Positions 7,738 to 16,584 of a stretch of DNA of 64,000 nt are shown one piece after another. The DNA is taken from the NCBI RefSeq assembly GCF_917563915.1, contig NZ_CAKJTI010000006.1, positions 140,886 to 204,885 of the forward strand, given 5' to 3'. This DNA comes from Bacillus rhizoplanae. Its GTDB lineage: Bacteria > Bacillota > Bacilli > Bacillales > Bacillaceae_G. Position numbers and translations under genes: made by a program. The notes under the pieces are model-generated. The model was not told the origin of the DNA. It worked only from the letters and a program-made list of their open reading frames with translations, and did not search any database. Position 1 is the stretch's first letter. Every line of letters begins with the position of its first letter.

Positions 7738-8643
7738 ATGAGTAAACTGTATGAGTTAATGAAAGAATATAGTGAGTTTCAAAGTAAAGAAGAGTTTAAT
7801 ACATATCAAAAGCAAATTTTGACGCGGTATCAAGCTCATATGAATAAAACAGATTTTCTCGTGATTCGTTTGTTAGGAAGGTATGCAATAAACGAAAAGC
7901 AAAAAACGGTTGGTGTCGCATGTCCTTTAATGGAAACAATTGCAGTGAAAATAGGGAAGAGTGTACGGACTGTACGCCGTTCTGTCGCAAAGCTTGAGCA
8001 GCTTAGTATTATTAAGCGTGTGTTCACGAAGGAAAGATATAAGCGAGGGGGATATAGTGCGAGTTTGTATGTGTTTCGTAAGCGGGCAGTTGACCGCATG
8101 AGTGACCGTATGCAAATGACCGCATGTGAAAATAGCGAGAATGCAGGAGAGTGTAAGAAGGAGCAGTTGAATGAGGAAACGGAAATTAGTGTTTATGAAA
8201 ACAATTTAAAGATACAACAGAAAATAAATACGTATGATATGGACGAAACGTATTGCCGTCATGATATTCCAGTGCGATTTGTAGATGCGATTTCACCAAT
8301 GTCTCGTCATCCACAAACGATTAATTTTGCTTGGAGCAAAGTGGAACTTGCTTACAAAAAGAGTGGTTTGCTTGAGGGAGGGTTGTTGTGGGAGCAGCTT
8401 ATGACGCATGATGATATACAAATGCAAATCATTCGGCGGACAAAAAGTGTTGTAAGGGCGTATAAGTACGGTGAGATTCGCAAAGATTTCGGTGCGCTCT
8501 TATATAGTACGATGCAGGCGTTATTTTTAGATATTGCATTAGAATGGGGAGCGGCAGTGAGAAGGCGCAGTAGGGCTTCGCTATATGATCCATTTGAAAG
8601 TAAACAAAGAAAAGAGTCATGCGTGTCAGGCATGACTCTCTAG
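7738..8643 (+). CDS. Winged-helix DNA-binding protein, unknown role
   Basis: This 301-aa protein starts at ATG 7738, seven bases after AGGGGTG; a GTG three codons upstream is less well placed. Residues ~55-100 (ACPLMETIAVKIGKSVRTVRRS) form a helix-turn-helix like that of plasmid or phage replication initiators and DnaD-type proteins. A charged linker follows, then a C-terminal helical domain. No catalytic motif is seen. It is related to chromosomal wHTH proteins of the cereus group with no assigned role. The coding end doubles as the terminator of the convergent MFS gene. The start lies only 14 bp past a bcr1 remnant. Confidence 0.7.
   Translation: MSKLYELMKEYSEFQSKEEFNTYQKQILTRYQAHMNKTDFLVIRLLGRYAINEKQKTVGVACPLMETIAVKIGKSVRTVRRSVAKLEQLSIIKRVFTKERYKRGGYSASLYVFRKRAVDRMSDRMQMTACENSENAGECKKEQLNEETEISVYENNLKIQQKINTYDMDETYCRHDIPVRFVDAISPMSRHPQTINFAWSKVELAYKKSGLLEGGLLWEQLMTHDDIQMQIIRRTKSVVRAYKYGEIRKDFGALLYSTMQALFLDIALEWGAAVRRRSRASLYDPFESKQRKESCVSGMTL
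8613..8639 (-). terminator. Terminator of the MFS gene, inside the wHTH coding end
   Basis: AGAGTCATGC and GCATGACTCT form a perfect 10-bp stem. On the minus strand it is followed by TTTTCTTTG. It overlaps the last codons of the plus-strand gene. Confidence 0.75.
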
Positions 8644-8645
8644 TT

Positions 8646-9896
8646 TTAATCAAACTTTCGCACAGTTGGAACACGAATGGCGATAAATAATACAAACAGA
8701 ATGACAGCAATTGCACCGCTTTTCATAATCGTCACAATTGGTATCCCGGCAGCTAATGCAAGTGAGGTAATGGCATAAGAAATAGGGATAAAGCCCATCG
8801 ATGATAACATGAGTAAGCTCATGACTCGTCCCATCATTTCTTCCTGCACAGTCGATTGAATCATGGCCATTAACGGTACGATTGCCATGGCGATTGTAAT
8901 GCCGTAAAAGCAGCCTGCTAGAACTGCTTGCCAAAGTGTTGTACTAAAGTTAATAGATAAGAAGAAAACACCGGATAACAGCATCATAATAATGCAAAAT
9001 AAACCGCGGCGCCGAGTAATATTTCGCAGCCCGACGATAACTGCACCAATGGCCATTCCTCCGCCAACAGCAGCTTCTAAGTAACTAAAGTGGAGCGAGT
9101 CGCCGTGCAGTACATTTTTAACAAACAGCGGAAAACCGACTTGCATCGGTCCAATTAAAAATAAATTCAAAAAGGCGCTGCAAATAAGAAACGTTGATAA
9201 AAACGATGATTCTTTCACATAAAGGATGCCTTCTTTAATAGAAGTGAACATGCCTTTGTTTGGTTTTCGTTCTTCTTGCCCTATACTTGTGTGAATTTTT
9301 TGGACGAGTATGGCAGAAGTAAGTAATAATAAAATCGTTATCGTAAAGATCGTTTCATAATTACTGAATTCAATCAGTATCCCGCCAATGACAGGACCAA
9401 GAATAACAGATGCTTGGTTTGTCATTTGCGTGAGTGAATTTGCTTGTGTAAGGCGATGCTTCTCTACGAGCTCCGGTAAGATAGAGCCATCAGCTGACCA
9501 GAAAAAGGCATCGGCTAAACCGAAGAAGAGCGCAAAGAAAGCAAATGTGTATAATGTGACGTGACCAATGATGAACCAAATGAGAATAATCGTTACAAGA
9601 AGCGCGCGCACAATATTAGAATAAAACATGATGTTTTTTTTCTGGAATTTGTCTGCAAAGGCTCCGCCGATAATCATAAAGATTAGGCGCGGAACACTAA
9701 GGGCAACAAATACAATTCCAAGTGATGCTTCTAAGTTTAATGTTTTTGCTATGTACCACGTTTGCGAAAACGTAAAAAATGCTAAGGCAAAGCTTGAAAA
9801 TAGGGTAGCGGCCCAAAGAAACAGGAAGTTTGTATTTTTTAATAAAGGTGTCCCCATTTCTTTTAAAGCAAGTTTACTTTTATGTAATTCCTCCAT
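8646..9896 (-). CDS. MFS exporter, MFS_3 / EntS-like
   Basis: This 416-aa protein has about 12 membrane segments. It carries the MFS loop motif GGAFADKFQKKN near residue 77 (the GxxxDRxGRR position) and SADGSILPELV near residue 135, typical of the MFS_3 group that exports drugs or siderophores. The substrate is unknown. ATG 9896 is preceded by AGAAAGGG. It is transcribed toward the wHTH gene, with both stops sharing one hairpin. Confidence 0.85.
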   Translation of the reverse strand: MEELHKSKLALKEMGTPLLKNTNFLFLWAATLFSSFALAFFTFSQTWYIAKTLNLEASLGIVFVALSVPRLIFMIIGGAFADKFQKKNIMFYSNIVRALLVTIILIWFIIGHVTLYTFAFFALFFGLADAFFWSADGSILPELVEKHRLTQANSLTQMTNQASVILGPVIGGILIEFSNYETIFTITILLLLTSAILVQKIHTSIGQEERKPNKGMFTSIKEGILYVKESSFLSTFLICSAFLNLFLIGPMQVGFPLFVKNVLHGDSLHFSYLEAAVGGGMAIGAVIVGLRNITRRRGLFCIIMMLLSGVFFLSINFSTTLWQAVLAGCFYGITIAMAIVPLMAMIQSTVQEEMMGRVMSLLMLSSMGFIPISYAITSLALAAGIPIVTIMKSGAIAVILFVLFIAIRVPTVRKFD

Positions 9897-10015
9897 ATGA
9901 ATCCCTTTCTGTCATATGTCTTTTTATCTTTGTTAACAGTTTCTAATCTTTCTATACAGATACTTTCCATTGTATTCAAAAAAGCAGAATTTGCCCAGCG
10001 GATTTTTGAAGCATA

Positions 10016-10047
10016 AAAATAAGAAGGTGCCGAGGCACCTTCTTATT
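10016..10047. terminator. Bidirectional terminator
   Basis: AATAAGAAGGTGCC and GGCACCTTCTTATT pair across GA with T- and A-rich flanks. It separates the MFS gene from the methyltransferase island. Confidence 0.85.
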
Positions 10048-10109
10048 TTACACTTTAAACTAACGCAATATAAATATCAACTTGTGCATGATTTGGATCG
10101 AAAGTTCGT

Positions 10110-10361
10110 TTATCCCGTTATGTTGTATTCTACTTTACACTGTATTACAAGTTCCTCGAAAAACCCTGTAATATCATTATTTTTGGTTATAACGTTTAAG
10201 TATTCTAAAAGAGTGGGGATTGTAATTAATTCTTCAAAACAATCGATGTATTTTTGATATGTTTCAGAATACAATTCATACAGAGCTGAAGCATCTTTAG
10301 TAATTCTTTCAAGTGCTTGTTTAGGTGTTAAAGTTGTTAAGTCAATACAGTAATAGTACAA
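10110..10361 (-). CDS. Small hypothetical protein, possibly truncated
   Basis: An 83-codon frame on the minus strand can only start at TTG 10361; no ATG or ribosome site is near it. The product (PKQALERITKDASALYELYS...) is acidic and probably helical. The lack of a good start suggests either a 5'-truncated gene or a weakly translated small protein. It is divergent from the 10416 gene. I do not recognise it. Confidence 0.35.
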   Translation of the reverse strand: MYYYCIDLTTLTPKQALERITKDASALYELYSETYQKYIDCFEELITIPTLLEYLNVITKNNDITGFFEELVIQCKVEYNITG

Positions 10362-10415
10362 GTGTGTATATTTTGTAGTAATTGACCATAATTATTTGTA
10401 AGAGGTGATTAATGT

Positions 10416-10943
10416 ATGGAACAAAAAATAATATGTTTTAGTGCTTGTAGTTCAGAAGCTTATAAAAATTTTCAAGAATCTGTTGAGCAACCAGTATCAG
10501 TTAATCAATTGGGCAAAAATATTAAAGTAGCTATTCAACAAGTTGATAGTTCTTTAGATTCTGTATCGATATGGGCTATGCGTTACAGCCCTAAAAATCA
10601 AAAGCTTTGGGAGAAAATTGATGAAGGCGATATTGCCCTTTTTTATGGAAGCAGGAAATTTATTTCGTACGGTAAAATTATTAAAACGTTAATGTGTGAA
10701 CAGGCAGCAAAAAATATTTTTGGTGATACCATTTACAAGTTACTTATCATAATGGAAAAAAATAAAGCTATAGATCAAAAAAGAGATAAGCTTTGGAATA
10801 CATTTAAGTATTCTGAAATAGCTCGTATTCAAGGTATGATGATCCCAAATGTAAAAGTGCAAAATGAACTTTTACAACTTCACAACAATAATATAAATAG
10901 TTTATTAAATGATTTATTAGAAATAAAAGATAATGTAGGTTGA
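10416..10943 (+). CDS. Protein with possible PUA/EVE-like fold, next to a DNA methyltransferase
   Basis: This 175-aa protein starts at ATG 10416, behind AGAGGTGATT. Residues ~50-85 read SIWAMRYSPKNQ..WEKIDEGDIALFYGS. This is the pattern of PUA-like (EVE/ASCH) domains that read modified bases and often accompany restriction systems: an aromatic W, then GD and an aromatic-Gly turn. The rest is helical and shows no nuclease motif. It is AT-rich, unlike the core genes, and lies 370 bp before an orphan methyltransferase in the same direction. The fold call is tentative; it could be the sensor part of a lost restriction protein. Confidence 0.5.
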   Translation: MEQKIICFSACSSEAYKNFQESVEQPVSVNQLGKNIKVAIQQVDSSLDSVSIWAMRYSPKNQKLWEKIDEGDIALFYGSRKFISYGKIIKTLMCEQAAKNIFGDTIYKLLIIMEKNKAIDQKRDKLWNTFKYSEIARIQGMMIPNVKVQNELLQLHNNNINSLLNDLLEIKDNVG

Positions 10944-10968
10944 TATTAAACTGTTCCATTAATAGACA

Positions 10969-10998
10969 CTTCGAAAAAAGTTGATTAATTTTTCGAAG
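10969..10998 (+). terminator. Hairpin after the 10416 gene
   Basis: CTTCGAAAAA and TTTTTCGAAG form a perfect 10-bp stem. The T-run lies inside the second arm and the tail is GATTCTTTTGATT. Confidence 0.55.
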
Positions 10999-11169
10999 GA
11001 TTCTTTTGATTGATTAAGTACCTAATCATTTTGATATTTGTTCAAATTTCATATAGGTATTGACCGTATTTGGGAATTTATATCTTTTATGATTGTTTTT
11101 TTTATAATAACAGCTTGATTTGCATAAGTTGTTTAGAGGTCACCACAAATATAGCATATCGCCTAAAAC

Positions 11170-11228
11170 ATACAATACTGAATCCCACATATAAGAATAT
11201 ATCTAATATGTGGGATTCAGTATTGTAT
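11170..11228. repeat. Perfect 23-bp inverted repeat upstream of the methyltransferase
   Basis: ATACAATACTGAATCCCACA (11170-) is exactly mirrored by TGTGGGATTCAGTATTGTAT (ending 11228). The full arms are 23 bp and the loop 13 bp. It ends 82 bp before the methyltransferase start. With no strong T-run it may be an attenuator, an operator or a relic of an inserted element. Confidence 0.7.
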
Positions 11229-11310
11229 TGTTATTTGTCGTACTGTTATTGTATGTTAAAGTAGCCTAGCCCATGAATTATCCGTTTGACAAATTATGAG
11301 GTGATTATAA

Positions 11311-12264
11311 ATGTGGAACAAAGTTTTCAAAAATATGGAATTCGAAAACCTTCACAATAATGATAGCTTTGTAGGATTGGGAGATAGTGTAGATCTACTT
11401 AAGAAAGTTAATGATAAAACGATTGATTTAATATTTGCAGATCCTCCTTACAACATCGGGAAAGATTTTGGTAATAATAAGGACAAGTGGGATAGTACTC
11501 ATGAATACATTAATTGGTGCAAGCAATGGATTGACGAATGTTTCCGTGTATTAAAGGATAATGGAACATTTTATTTTATGACAGCAACACAATATATGCC
11601 TTACTTAGATGTTTATATTAGTGAAAACTACAATGTACTATCTAGAATTATTTGGACATACGATAGCTCAGGTGTTCAGTCTAAAAAAATGTTCGGTTCA
11701 CTTTATGAACCCATTCTTATGATAAATAAGGACTCTAAAGCAGCTTATACTTTTAATGCTCAAGATATTTTAGTTGAAGCAAAAACGGGTGCAAAAAGAA
11801 AACTAATTGATTATCGTAAGAATCCACCACAACCTTACAGTACTGAAAAAGTTCCTGGGAATGTGTGGGAATTTCCGCGTGTTCGATTTAAGATGGAAGA
11901 ATACGAAAATCATCCGACTCAGAAACCAGAAGCTCTTTTGGAAAGAATTATAAAAGCTTCTTCTAATCCGGGTGATATTGTTTTAGATCCATTTTCTGGT
12001 TCGTTTACTACTTCTGCGGTTGCTGTTAAGAATGGCAGAAAAGCATTGGGGTTTGAGTTCAATAAAGACTTCTATTTAATCGGTTTGAGAAGAACGAGAA
12101 TAACAGAAAGATATGACGGAATTAAATTAGAAAAAGATAAGAGTCGAAAAACAACCAATAAATCTAAAAAAGACCACGTAGTTAGAGAAGATAAAATTAC
12201 TTCTGAAGTTGAAGAAATAGAACAATTTGAAATGTTTTCAGGAGCTGATTTAAAAGTCCGCTAA
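11311..12264 (+). CDS. DNA adenine N6-methyltransferase, YhdJ-like (orphan)
   Basis: This 317-aa beta-class methyltransferase has the catalytic DPPY motif early (FADPPYNIGKDF, residues ~46-57) and the SAM-binding motif late (DPFSGSFTTSAVA, ~residue 229). The block between them (YDSSGVQSKKMFGSLYEPIL, DYRKNPPQPY, VPGNVWEFPRVR, ENHPTQKPEALLERII) closely follows E. coli YhdJ, which methylates ATGCAT. The same target is therefore predicted, not shown. The C-terminal ~40 residues are Lys/Glu-rich and extra. ATG 11311 follows GAGGTGATT. No restriction endonuclease is recognisable nearby. AT content suggests acquisition. Confidence 0.9.
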   Translation: MWNKVFKNMEFENLHNNDSFVGLGDSVDLLKKVNDKTIDLIFADPPYNIGKDFGNNKDKWDSTHEYINWCKQWIDECFRVLKDNGTFYFMTATQYMPYLDVYISENYNVLSRIIWTYDSSGVQSKKMFGSLYEPILMINKDSKAAYTFNAQDILVEAKTGAKRKLIDYRKNPPQPYSTEKVPGNVWEFPRVRFKMEEYENHPTQKPEALLERIIKASSNPGDIVLDPFSGSFTTSAVAVKNGRKALGFEFNKDFYLIGLRRTRITERYDGIKLEKDKSRKTTNKSKKDHVVREDKITSEVEEIEQFEMFSGADLKVR

Positions 12265-12290
12265 ATGCGGGCTTTTAAATTAGCTCCTTT
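12240..12290 (+). terminator. Terminator overlapping the methyltransferase end
   Basis: GGAGCTGATTTAAAAGTCCGC and GCGGGCTTTTAAATTAGCTCC pair (few mismatches) around TAAAT and are followed by TTTT. Confidence 0.8.
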
Positions 12291-12367
12291 TGGTTTCAGT
12301 AAAACTAAGTTGGTATCCTATATCAATCTATTTTTAATGAATATTTCCTTCTACTTTTCGATATTAT

Positions 12368-12433
12368 CCAGTTCCAGCGGCTCGGCCACTCGCATGTCGA
12401 ACATCGTCGAAGGGTCTTTATATTATGTCGAAG
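12368..12433 (+). repeat. Second repeat family, unoccupied copy (bcr1 target)
   Basis: The sequence ...GTCGAAGGGTCTTTAT|ATTATGTCGAAGCGCCGATA matches the flanks of the bcr1 copies at 40595 and 61294, but here no bcr1 is inserted. Only one TTTAT is present. Confidence 0.8.
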
Positions 12434-12552
12434 CGCCGATATATCACAAATAACGCCGATAAATGCACCATTTCCGCCGATATCTTACAAATAGCGCCGA
12501 TAAATGCACCATTTCCGCCGATATATCACAAATAACGCCGGTATATCGGCGG
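12434..12552 (+). repeat. 41-bp tandem repeat, about 2.9 units
   Basis: Units start CGCCGATA at 12434, 12475 and 12516. Each is two ~20-bp half units (CGCCGATATATCACAAATAA / CGCCGATAAATGCACCATTTC, 20 and 21 bases). It ends in GGTATATCGGCGG, which can pair with a unit start. Confidence 0.85.
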
Positions 12553-12562
12553 ACACGTAAAA

Positions 12563-12612
12563 AAGGGACTGATCTCAAAAGGCACCTATGTGCCTTTTGG
12601 ATCAGCCCTATA
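12563..12612 (-). terminator. Terminator of yumC
   Basis: A long hairpin (AGGGCTGATCCAAAAGGCAC / GTGCCTTTTGAGATCAGTCCCT, one bulge) on the minus strand is followed by TTTTTTA. Confidence 0.85.
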
Positions 12613-13602
12613 TTAAAACATGCTAGAACTATGCATTGGTTGCAGCTTCGCATTTGGATCGAAGTACGCTTTTGCATTGTTTACCGCTGTTGGCGCTTCG
12701 CCAAATCCGCATGCAATTAGTTTTACTTTTCCTTCATATGTACAAATATCACCAGCTGCGTAAATGCCAGGGATGTTTGTTTCCATTTTAGAGTTCACAA
12801 CGATGCTGTTTTTTTGGATATCTAAGCCCCAGTCTTTAATTGGACCAAGAGAAGATACGAAGCCGTAGTTTACGATGACATCATCAACATCAATGACAAC
12901 TTTTTCTTCCGTTTTCACATGTTGAAGTACAACTTGTTCAATTTTCTCTTCACCAATCAGTTCAACAGGAACGTGTGGTGTTTTGACTTGTGCACGCGAG
13001 TTCATTAACGTTTCAACGCTATGCTCATGTGCGCGGAATTTATCACGACGATGAACGATTGTTACTTCTTCTGCGATTGGCTCTAACATCATTGTCCAGT
13101 CTACCGCAGAGTCTCCGCCGCCAAACACGACAACGCGTTTGCCAGCAAATTTATTCATATCCTCAACGAAATAGTGTAAGTTTGCTTTTTCGAATTTCTC
13201 TGTACCTTCTAATTCTAAACGGCGTGGTTGGAACGCACCGTTTCCAGCTGTAATGATAACTGATTTAGAGTAGTGTGTTTCTTTATTTGTTACAAGCTTG
13301 AACACGCCATCATCTTGTTTTTCTAACGTTTGAACAGCTTCTTCTAAGCAAACAGTTGGTTCGAACTTGCTCATTTGTTCTTTTAAGTTGTTAATGAGTT
13401 CTTGTGCACGAATTTTAGGAAAACCTGCGATATCATATATGTATTTTTCAGGATATAATGCAGATAATTGACCACCGAGTTGTGGCAAGCTTTCGATAAT
13501 TTTTACGCTTGCTTGTCTCATACCGCCGTAAAAAGCTGTGAATAGTCCAGTTGGGCCTCCACCAATAATAGTGATGTCATATACTTTTTGATTTTCTGTC
13601 AC
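12613..13602 (-). CDS. yumC: Ferredoxin/flavodoxin-NADP+ reductase, thioredoxin-reductase-like type
   Basis: This 329-aa homodimeric flavoprotein uses NADPH to reduce ferredoxin or flavodoxin. FAD loop GGGPTG is at residues ~13-18 and the NADPH loop GGGDSAVDW at ~residue 162. A second FAD motif (AAGDICTY) lies near the C-terminus. The thioredoxin-reductase CxxC pair is absent, as expected for this YumC class. The start is GTG 13602, behind AGGGGGAG. It lies next to a yumB-like gene, as in B. subtilis. Confidence 0.95.
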   Translation of the reverse strand: MTENQKVYDITIIGGGPTGLFTAFYGGMRQASVKIIESLPQLGGQLSALYPEKYIYDIAGFPKIRAQELINNLKEQMSKFEPTVCLEEAVQTLEKQDDGVFKLVTNKETHYSKSVIITAGNGAFQPRRLELEGTEKFEKANLHYFVEDMNKFAGKRVVVFGGGDSAVDWTMMLEPIAEEVTIVHRRDKFRAHEHSVETLMNSRAQVKTPHVPVELIGEEKIEQVVLQHVKTEEKVVIDVDDVIVNYGFVSSLGPIKDWGLDIQKNSIVVNSKMETNIPGIYAAGDICTYEGKVKLIACGFGEAPTAVNNAKAYFDPNAKLQPMHSSSMF

Positions 13603-14185
13603 TGTTTACTCCCCCTATAATTAGGAAATCTTTCGTGATTCTCCTATATACACTCGTATGTATGTTATACGGAACTTCCGTGAACGGAGTGCAAGCGCAC
13701 TCAAGACAAATGATATCATATTTTATAAAAAAAAGCGTTAGAAAACGACTGAATTGTGTATACACTTCGCATAGATTTGTTAGAAAAGAAAAACTAGCCA
13801 ATAAGTGAAGTATATATCATTTAGTAATTATAACCATTTTTGGTTAATTGAACAGATTTATAGATAATGATTCCACATTTGAAGGTGAGAAGACTGTAAT
13901 TGTCTCTTAAATTCTGAGCAAATAAGGGAATGTCAAAAAACTTGAAAAGACCGCGTTATTTTAAAATATTGATAATTCTACAATTGCTTGAAAAGTAAAG
14001 AGAAAACGACTAATATAGGAAAGTGAATGTGTTAATTTTTTATGACAAATTTCGTAACATTTTTCAAACTTAATTTTTTTATTTTGTCTAGATTGTGAGA
14101 AAGTCTACATTCTTAGCATTTAAATTGCTTTAGCATTATTTTTATTATTTTTACTATCTATATAAAGAAGAGGGTTGTGATTAGG
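13603..14185. promoter_or_regulatory. 583-bp divergent region yumC / yumB with a sigma-A promoter
   Basis: TTGAAA (13988-13993) and TAATAT (14011-14016), 17 bp apart, make a good promoter for yumB. They leave a leader of about 160 bases, AT-rich with no clear hairpin. The rest is non-coding and shows no repeat. A Rex or other redox-regulator site would be expected for such genes but I cannot point to one. Confidence 0.5.
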
Positions 14186-15394
14186 GTGAAGAAGCCAAAA
14201 ATCGTAGTTCTAGGCGCAGGTTATGGCGGAATGATTACTACTGTACGTCTGCAAAAAACATTATCTGTAAGTGAAGCTGAAATCACATTAGTAAATAACA
14301 ACAGCTATCATTATCAAGCAACTTGGTTACATGAAAGTGCAGCTGGTACGTTGCATCATGATAAAGTTCGCTTAGACATTAAAGATGTAATCGACACAAA
14401 CAAAGTAAACTTCGTGCAAGACACAGTTGTAGAAATTAAAGCAGCTGAAAAACGCGTTATCTTAAAAGATGGCGAGCTAGAGTATGATTACTTAGTAATC
14501 GGTCTTGGTTTCGAATCTGAAACGTTTGGTATTAAAGGATTAAAAGAGCATGCATTCTCTATCGCTAACATTAATGCAACTCGTCAAATCCGTGATCATA
14601 TGGAGTACATGTTCTCTTTATATGCTTCAGAAAAACGTGACGAGTTAGTTACAATCGTTGTCGGTGGTGCTGGATTTACAGGTATCGAGTACGTAGGTGA
14701 ACTTGCAAACCGTGTTCCTGAGCTTTGCAAAGAGTATGATGTTCCTCGCGAAAAAGCACGCATCATCTGTGTTGAGGCTGCTCCAACAGCGCTTCCTGGT
14801 TTTGATCCAGAGCTAGTTGAATACGCTGTAAAACAATTAGAGAAAAAAGGCGTAGAATTCCGCATTGGTACAGCAATTAAAGAAGCAAATGAAGAAGGTA
14901 TCATTGTTGCAAATGGCGACGATGTAGAATTACTGAAATCTGCAACTGTAGTTTGGGCTGCAGGTGTTCGCGGTAATGGTATTGTAGAAGAGTCTGGCTT
15001 TGAAGCAATGCGCGGCCGTGTAAAAGTGGACGAGTACATGCACGCTCCAGGTCATGAAGAAGTATTCATGGTTGGTGATGCAGCGTTACTCATTAACGAA
15101 GAAATTAACCGTCCATACCCACCAACAGCACAAATCGCAATTCAACAAGGTTACAACATTGCACATAACTTAGCTGTTCTTGTTCGTGGTAAAGGCGAAA
15201 TGCAGAAGTTTGTATTCGATAACAAAGGTTCTGTATGTTCATTAGGTCATGACGATGCAATGGGCGTTGTAATGGGCAAAAAATTAACTGGTTGGAAAGC
15301 TTCATTCATGAAGAAAGTAATCGACAACCGTTACCTATTCATGCTTGGCGGACCTTTATTAGTTCTTAAAAAAGGTAAGTTAAAGTTATTTTAA
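14186..15394 (+). CDS. yumB: Type II NADH dehydrogenase, YumB/Ndh family
   Basis: This 402-aa membrane-associated flavoprotein oxidises NADH and reduces menaquinone. The FAD loop [10 protein letters not shown] is at the N-terminus, the NAD loop [15 protein letters not shown] is near residue 158, and the FAD motif MVGDAALL near residue 297. The C-terminal hydrophobic/basic helix ([20 protein letters not shown]) is the family's membrane anchor. I chose GTG 14186, giving [12 protein letters not shown]; an in-frame GTG at 14177 sits too close to the AAGAGG. Its place between yumC and yuiB/yuiC supports the YumB name. Confidence 0.9.
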   Translation: MKKPKIVVLGAGYGGMITTVRLQKTLSVSEAEITLVNNNSYHYQATWLHESAAGTLHHDKVRLDIKDVIDTNKVNFVQDTVVEIKAAEKRVILKDGELEYDYLVIGLGFESETFGIKGLKEHAFSIANINATRQIRDHMEYMFSLYASEKRDELVTIVVGGAGFTGIEYVGELANRVPELCKEYDVPREKARIICVEAAPTALPGFDPELVEYAVKQLEKKGVEFRIGTAIKEANEEGIIVANGDDVELLKSATVVWAAGVRGNGIVEESGFEAMRGRVKVDEYMHAPGHEEVFMVGDAALLINEEINRPYPPTAQIAIQQGYNIAHNLAVLVRGKGEMQKFVFDNKGSVCSLGHDDAMGVVMGKKLTGWKASFMKKVIDNRYLFMLGGPLLVLKKGKLKLF

Positions 15395-15404
15395 TACGTA
15401 ATGT

Positions 15405-15442
15405 AAAGCAGAAATGGCTGTAAGCTGTTTCTGCTTTTTTTA
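15405..15442 (+). terminator. Terminator of yumB
   Basis: AAAGCAGAAA and TTTCTGCTTT pair and run into TTTTT. Confidence 0.85.
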
Positions 15443-15473
15443 TTATAGTAATTATTTCATTTGCTAACTCAAT

Positions 15474-15579
15474 AAGGAGAATGATTCGAGGTATGTTTCA
15501 TTTTAATTTTACTGAAAATTCCGAAACAAATAAAGACCTTTTTACAAAAATCGCATATTTCCCATCATTCTCCTTTTGA
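15474..15579 (+). CDS. Possible 32-aa peptide framed by a 12-bp inverted repeat
   Basis: AAGGAGAATGAT (15474) is mirrored by ATCATTCTCCTT near 15564-15575. Between them a frame from ATG 15481 or ATG 15493 reads MIRGMFHFNFTENSETNKDL and ends TGA 15577. The AAGGAG is a possible ribosome site. It may equally be a small remnant element; bcr1 begins five bases after the stop. Confidence 0.25.
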
Positions 15580-15583
15580 AGGC

Positions 15584-15691
15584 TTTATCCCGCTATTCGC
15601 GGGCAGTAAGCCCCCACCTCAAGATTCAGAGAGAAGCAAAGAAGCTAGGTGGGGGATGAAGAAAACCCCACTGACGGAAGTTTCACTTTAT
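15584..15691 (+). repeat. bcr1 element, short 108-bp form
   Basis: Both TTTAT ends are present, but the segment between two GTGGGGGAT direct repeats of the full element is missing. That removes the second arm ACTGCCCG and the core TTGGTTCAACTAACC. Confidence 0.9.
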
Positions 15692-15750
15692 AGTATAATG
15701 AAAGAAAAGAATGAATATTCTGTTCGTTTAATTGGAAGGGGTTTGCAGTG

Positions 15751-16242
15751 ATGAGTAAGCGAGGAAATGTGTGGCTAGCGGTAAGCGGTCTCGTTATCAC
15801 AGCAGATGGAAGATGGCTTGTCGTTAAGAAAAAATATGGTGGATTAAAAGGGGAATGGTCATTGCCTGCGGGTTTTGTGAACGAAGGAGAAACAATCGAT
15901 CAAGCAGTGCAGCGTGAAGTATTAGAAGAAACAGGAATTGCCACAAGTGTAAAAGGAATAATGGGTGCACGATCTGGCGTGATACGCGGTGAGATTAGTG
16001 ATAATATGATTATTTTTCTTTTAGAGCCAAAAGGAGAAGACATTGTCGTTCAAGAGCGAGAATTGTATGAGGGAGCGTTCTTATTTCCGGAGGATATTGT
16101 AAATGATGAAAATGCCTCAGTATTAATTCGTTATTTGTTAGAAGCGATGCCAGCACCGCTTTTAAAAATGGACGAGACGTTAAATCCAGGGGAACAGTTT
16201 GATTATACGGTATATAACGTTTTTGTAGGAAGAGTAGATTGA
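15751..16242 (+). CDS. Nudix hydrolase
   Basis: This 163-aa protein has a complete Nudix box at residues ~41-63 (GFVNEGE then REVLEETGI, i.e. Gx5Ex7REUxEExGU). It would hydrolyse a nucleoside diphosphate linked to another group; the substrate is not predictable. ATG 15751 is nine bases after GGAAGGGG; GTG 15748 is an alternative. yuiB follows 24 bp downstream, so they likely form an operon with yuiC as a neighbour. Confidence 0.85.
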   Translation: MSKRGNVWLAVSGLVITADGRWLVVKKKYGGLKGEWSLPAGFVNEGETIDQAVQREVLEETGIATSVKGIMGARSGVIRGEISDNMIIFLLEPKGEDIVVQERELYEGAFLFPEDIVNDENASVLIRYLLEAMPAPLLKMDETLNPGEQFDYTVYNVFVGRVD

Positions 16243-16266
16243 TAAGTAAGAAAGGGTGAAGAAATC

Positions 16267-16584
16267 ATGAGCATACCTGTTTTATTAATTTCAATGATGT
16301 TATTTTTAGTCTTATTTTTTGGAATTGGTTTTTTATTAAATATGATTTTACGAGCAACATGGGTGATGGCCGTTGTATATCCGCTTATTTGTGTGTTTAT
16401 TATTGATAAAGTTGATTTCTTCGATTATTTTGTACAGCCGAAAGAGGCTTTCTCTTCATTAGGAACAAGTTTTCTTCATCTTGGACAAGCTGATATTATG
16501 ATTTTATCAACTGGCTTAGTTGGTGCTGCTTTATCTGGTGTTGTGATCAAAACATTGCGGAAAAATGGATATCAAATGTTTTGA
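16267..16584 (+). CDS. yuiB: YuiB-like membrane protein
   Basis: This 105-aa protein has hydrophobic segments at residues ~4-28, ~33-48 and ~77-96, and no soluble domain. Order Nudix-YuiB-YuiC and similarity in length and hydropathy identify it as YuiB; the function is unknown. ATG 16267 follows AAAGGGTGAAG. A short terminator hairpin follows. Confidence 0.75.
   Translation: MSIPVLLISMMLFLVLFFGIGFLLNMILRATWVMAVVYPLICVFIIDKVDFFDYFVQPKEAFSSLGTSFLHLGQADIMILSTGLVGAALSGVVIKTLRKNGYQMF

Noticed and set aside
8352-8716. Minus-strand frames opposite the wHTH gene
   Set aside because: They extend across the shared terminator and have no start signal. The plus-strand gene explains the region.
12265-12453. 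62-codon frame after the methyltransferase
   Set aside because: It runs through a terminator and the repeat region and has no ribosome-binding site.
14596-15039. 147-codon frame opposite yumB
   Set aside because: Codon use and protein are those of a mirror frame; no ribosome site; fully inside a conserved gene.
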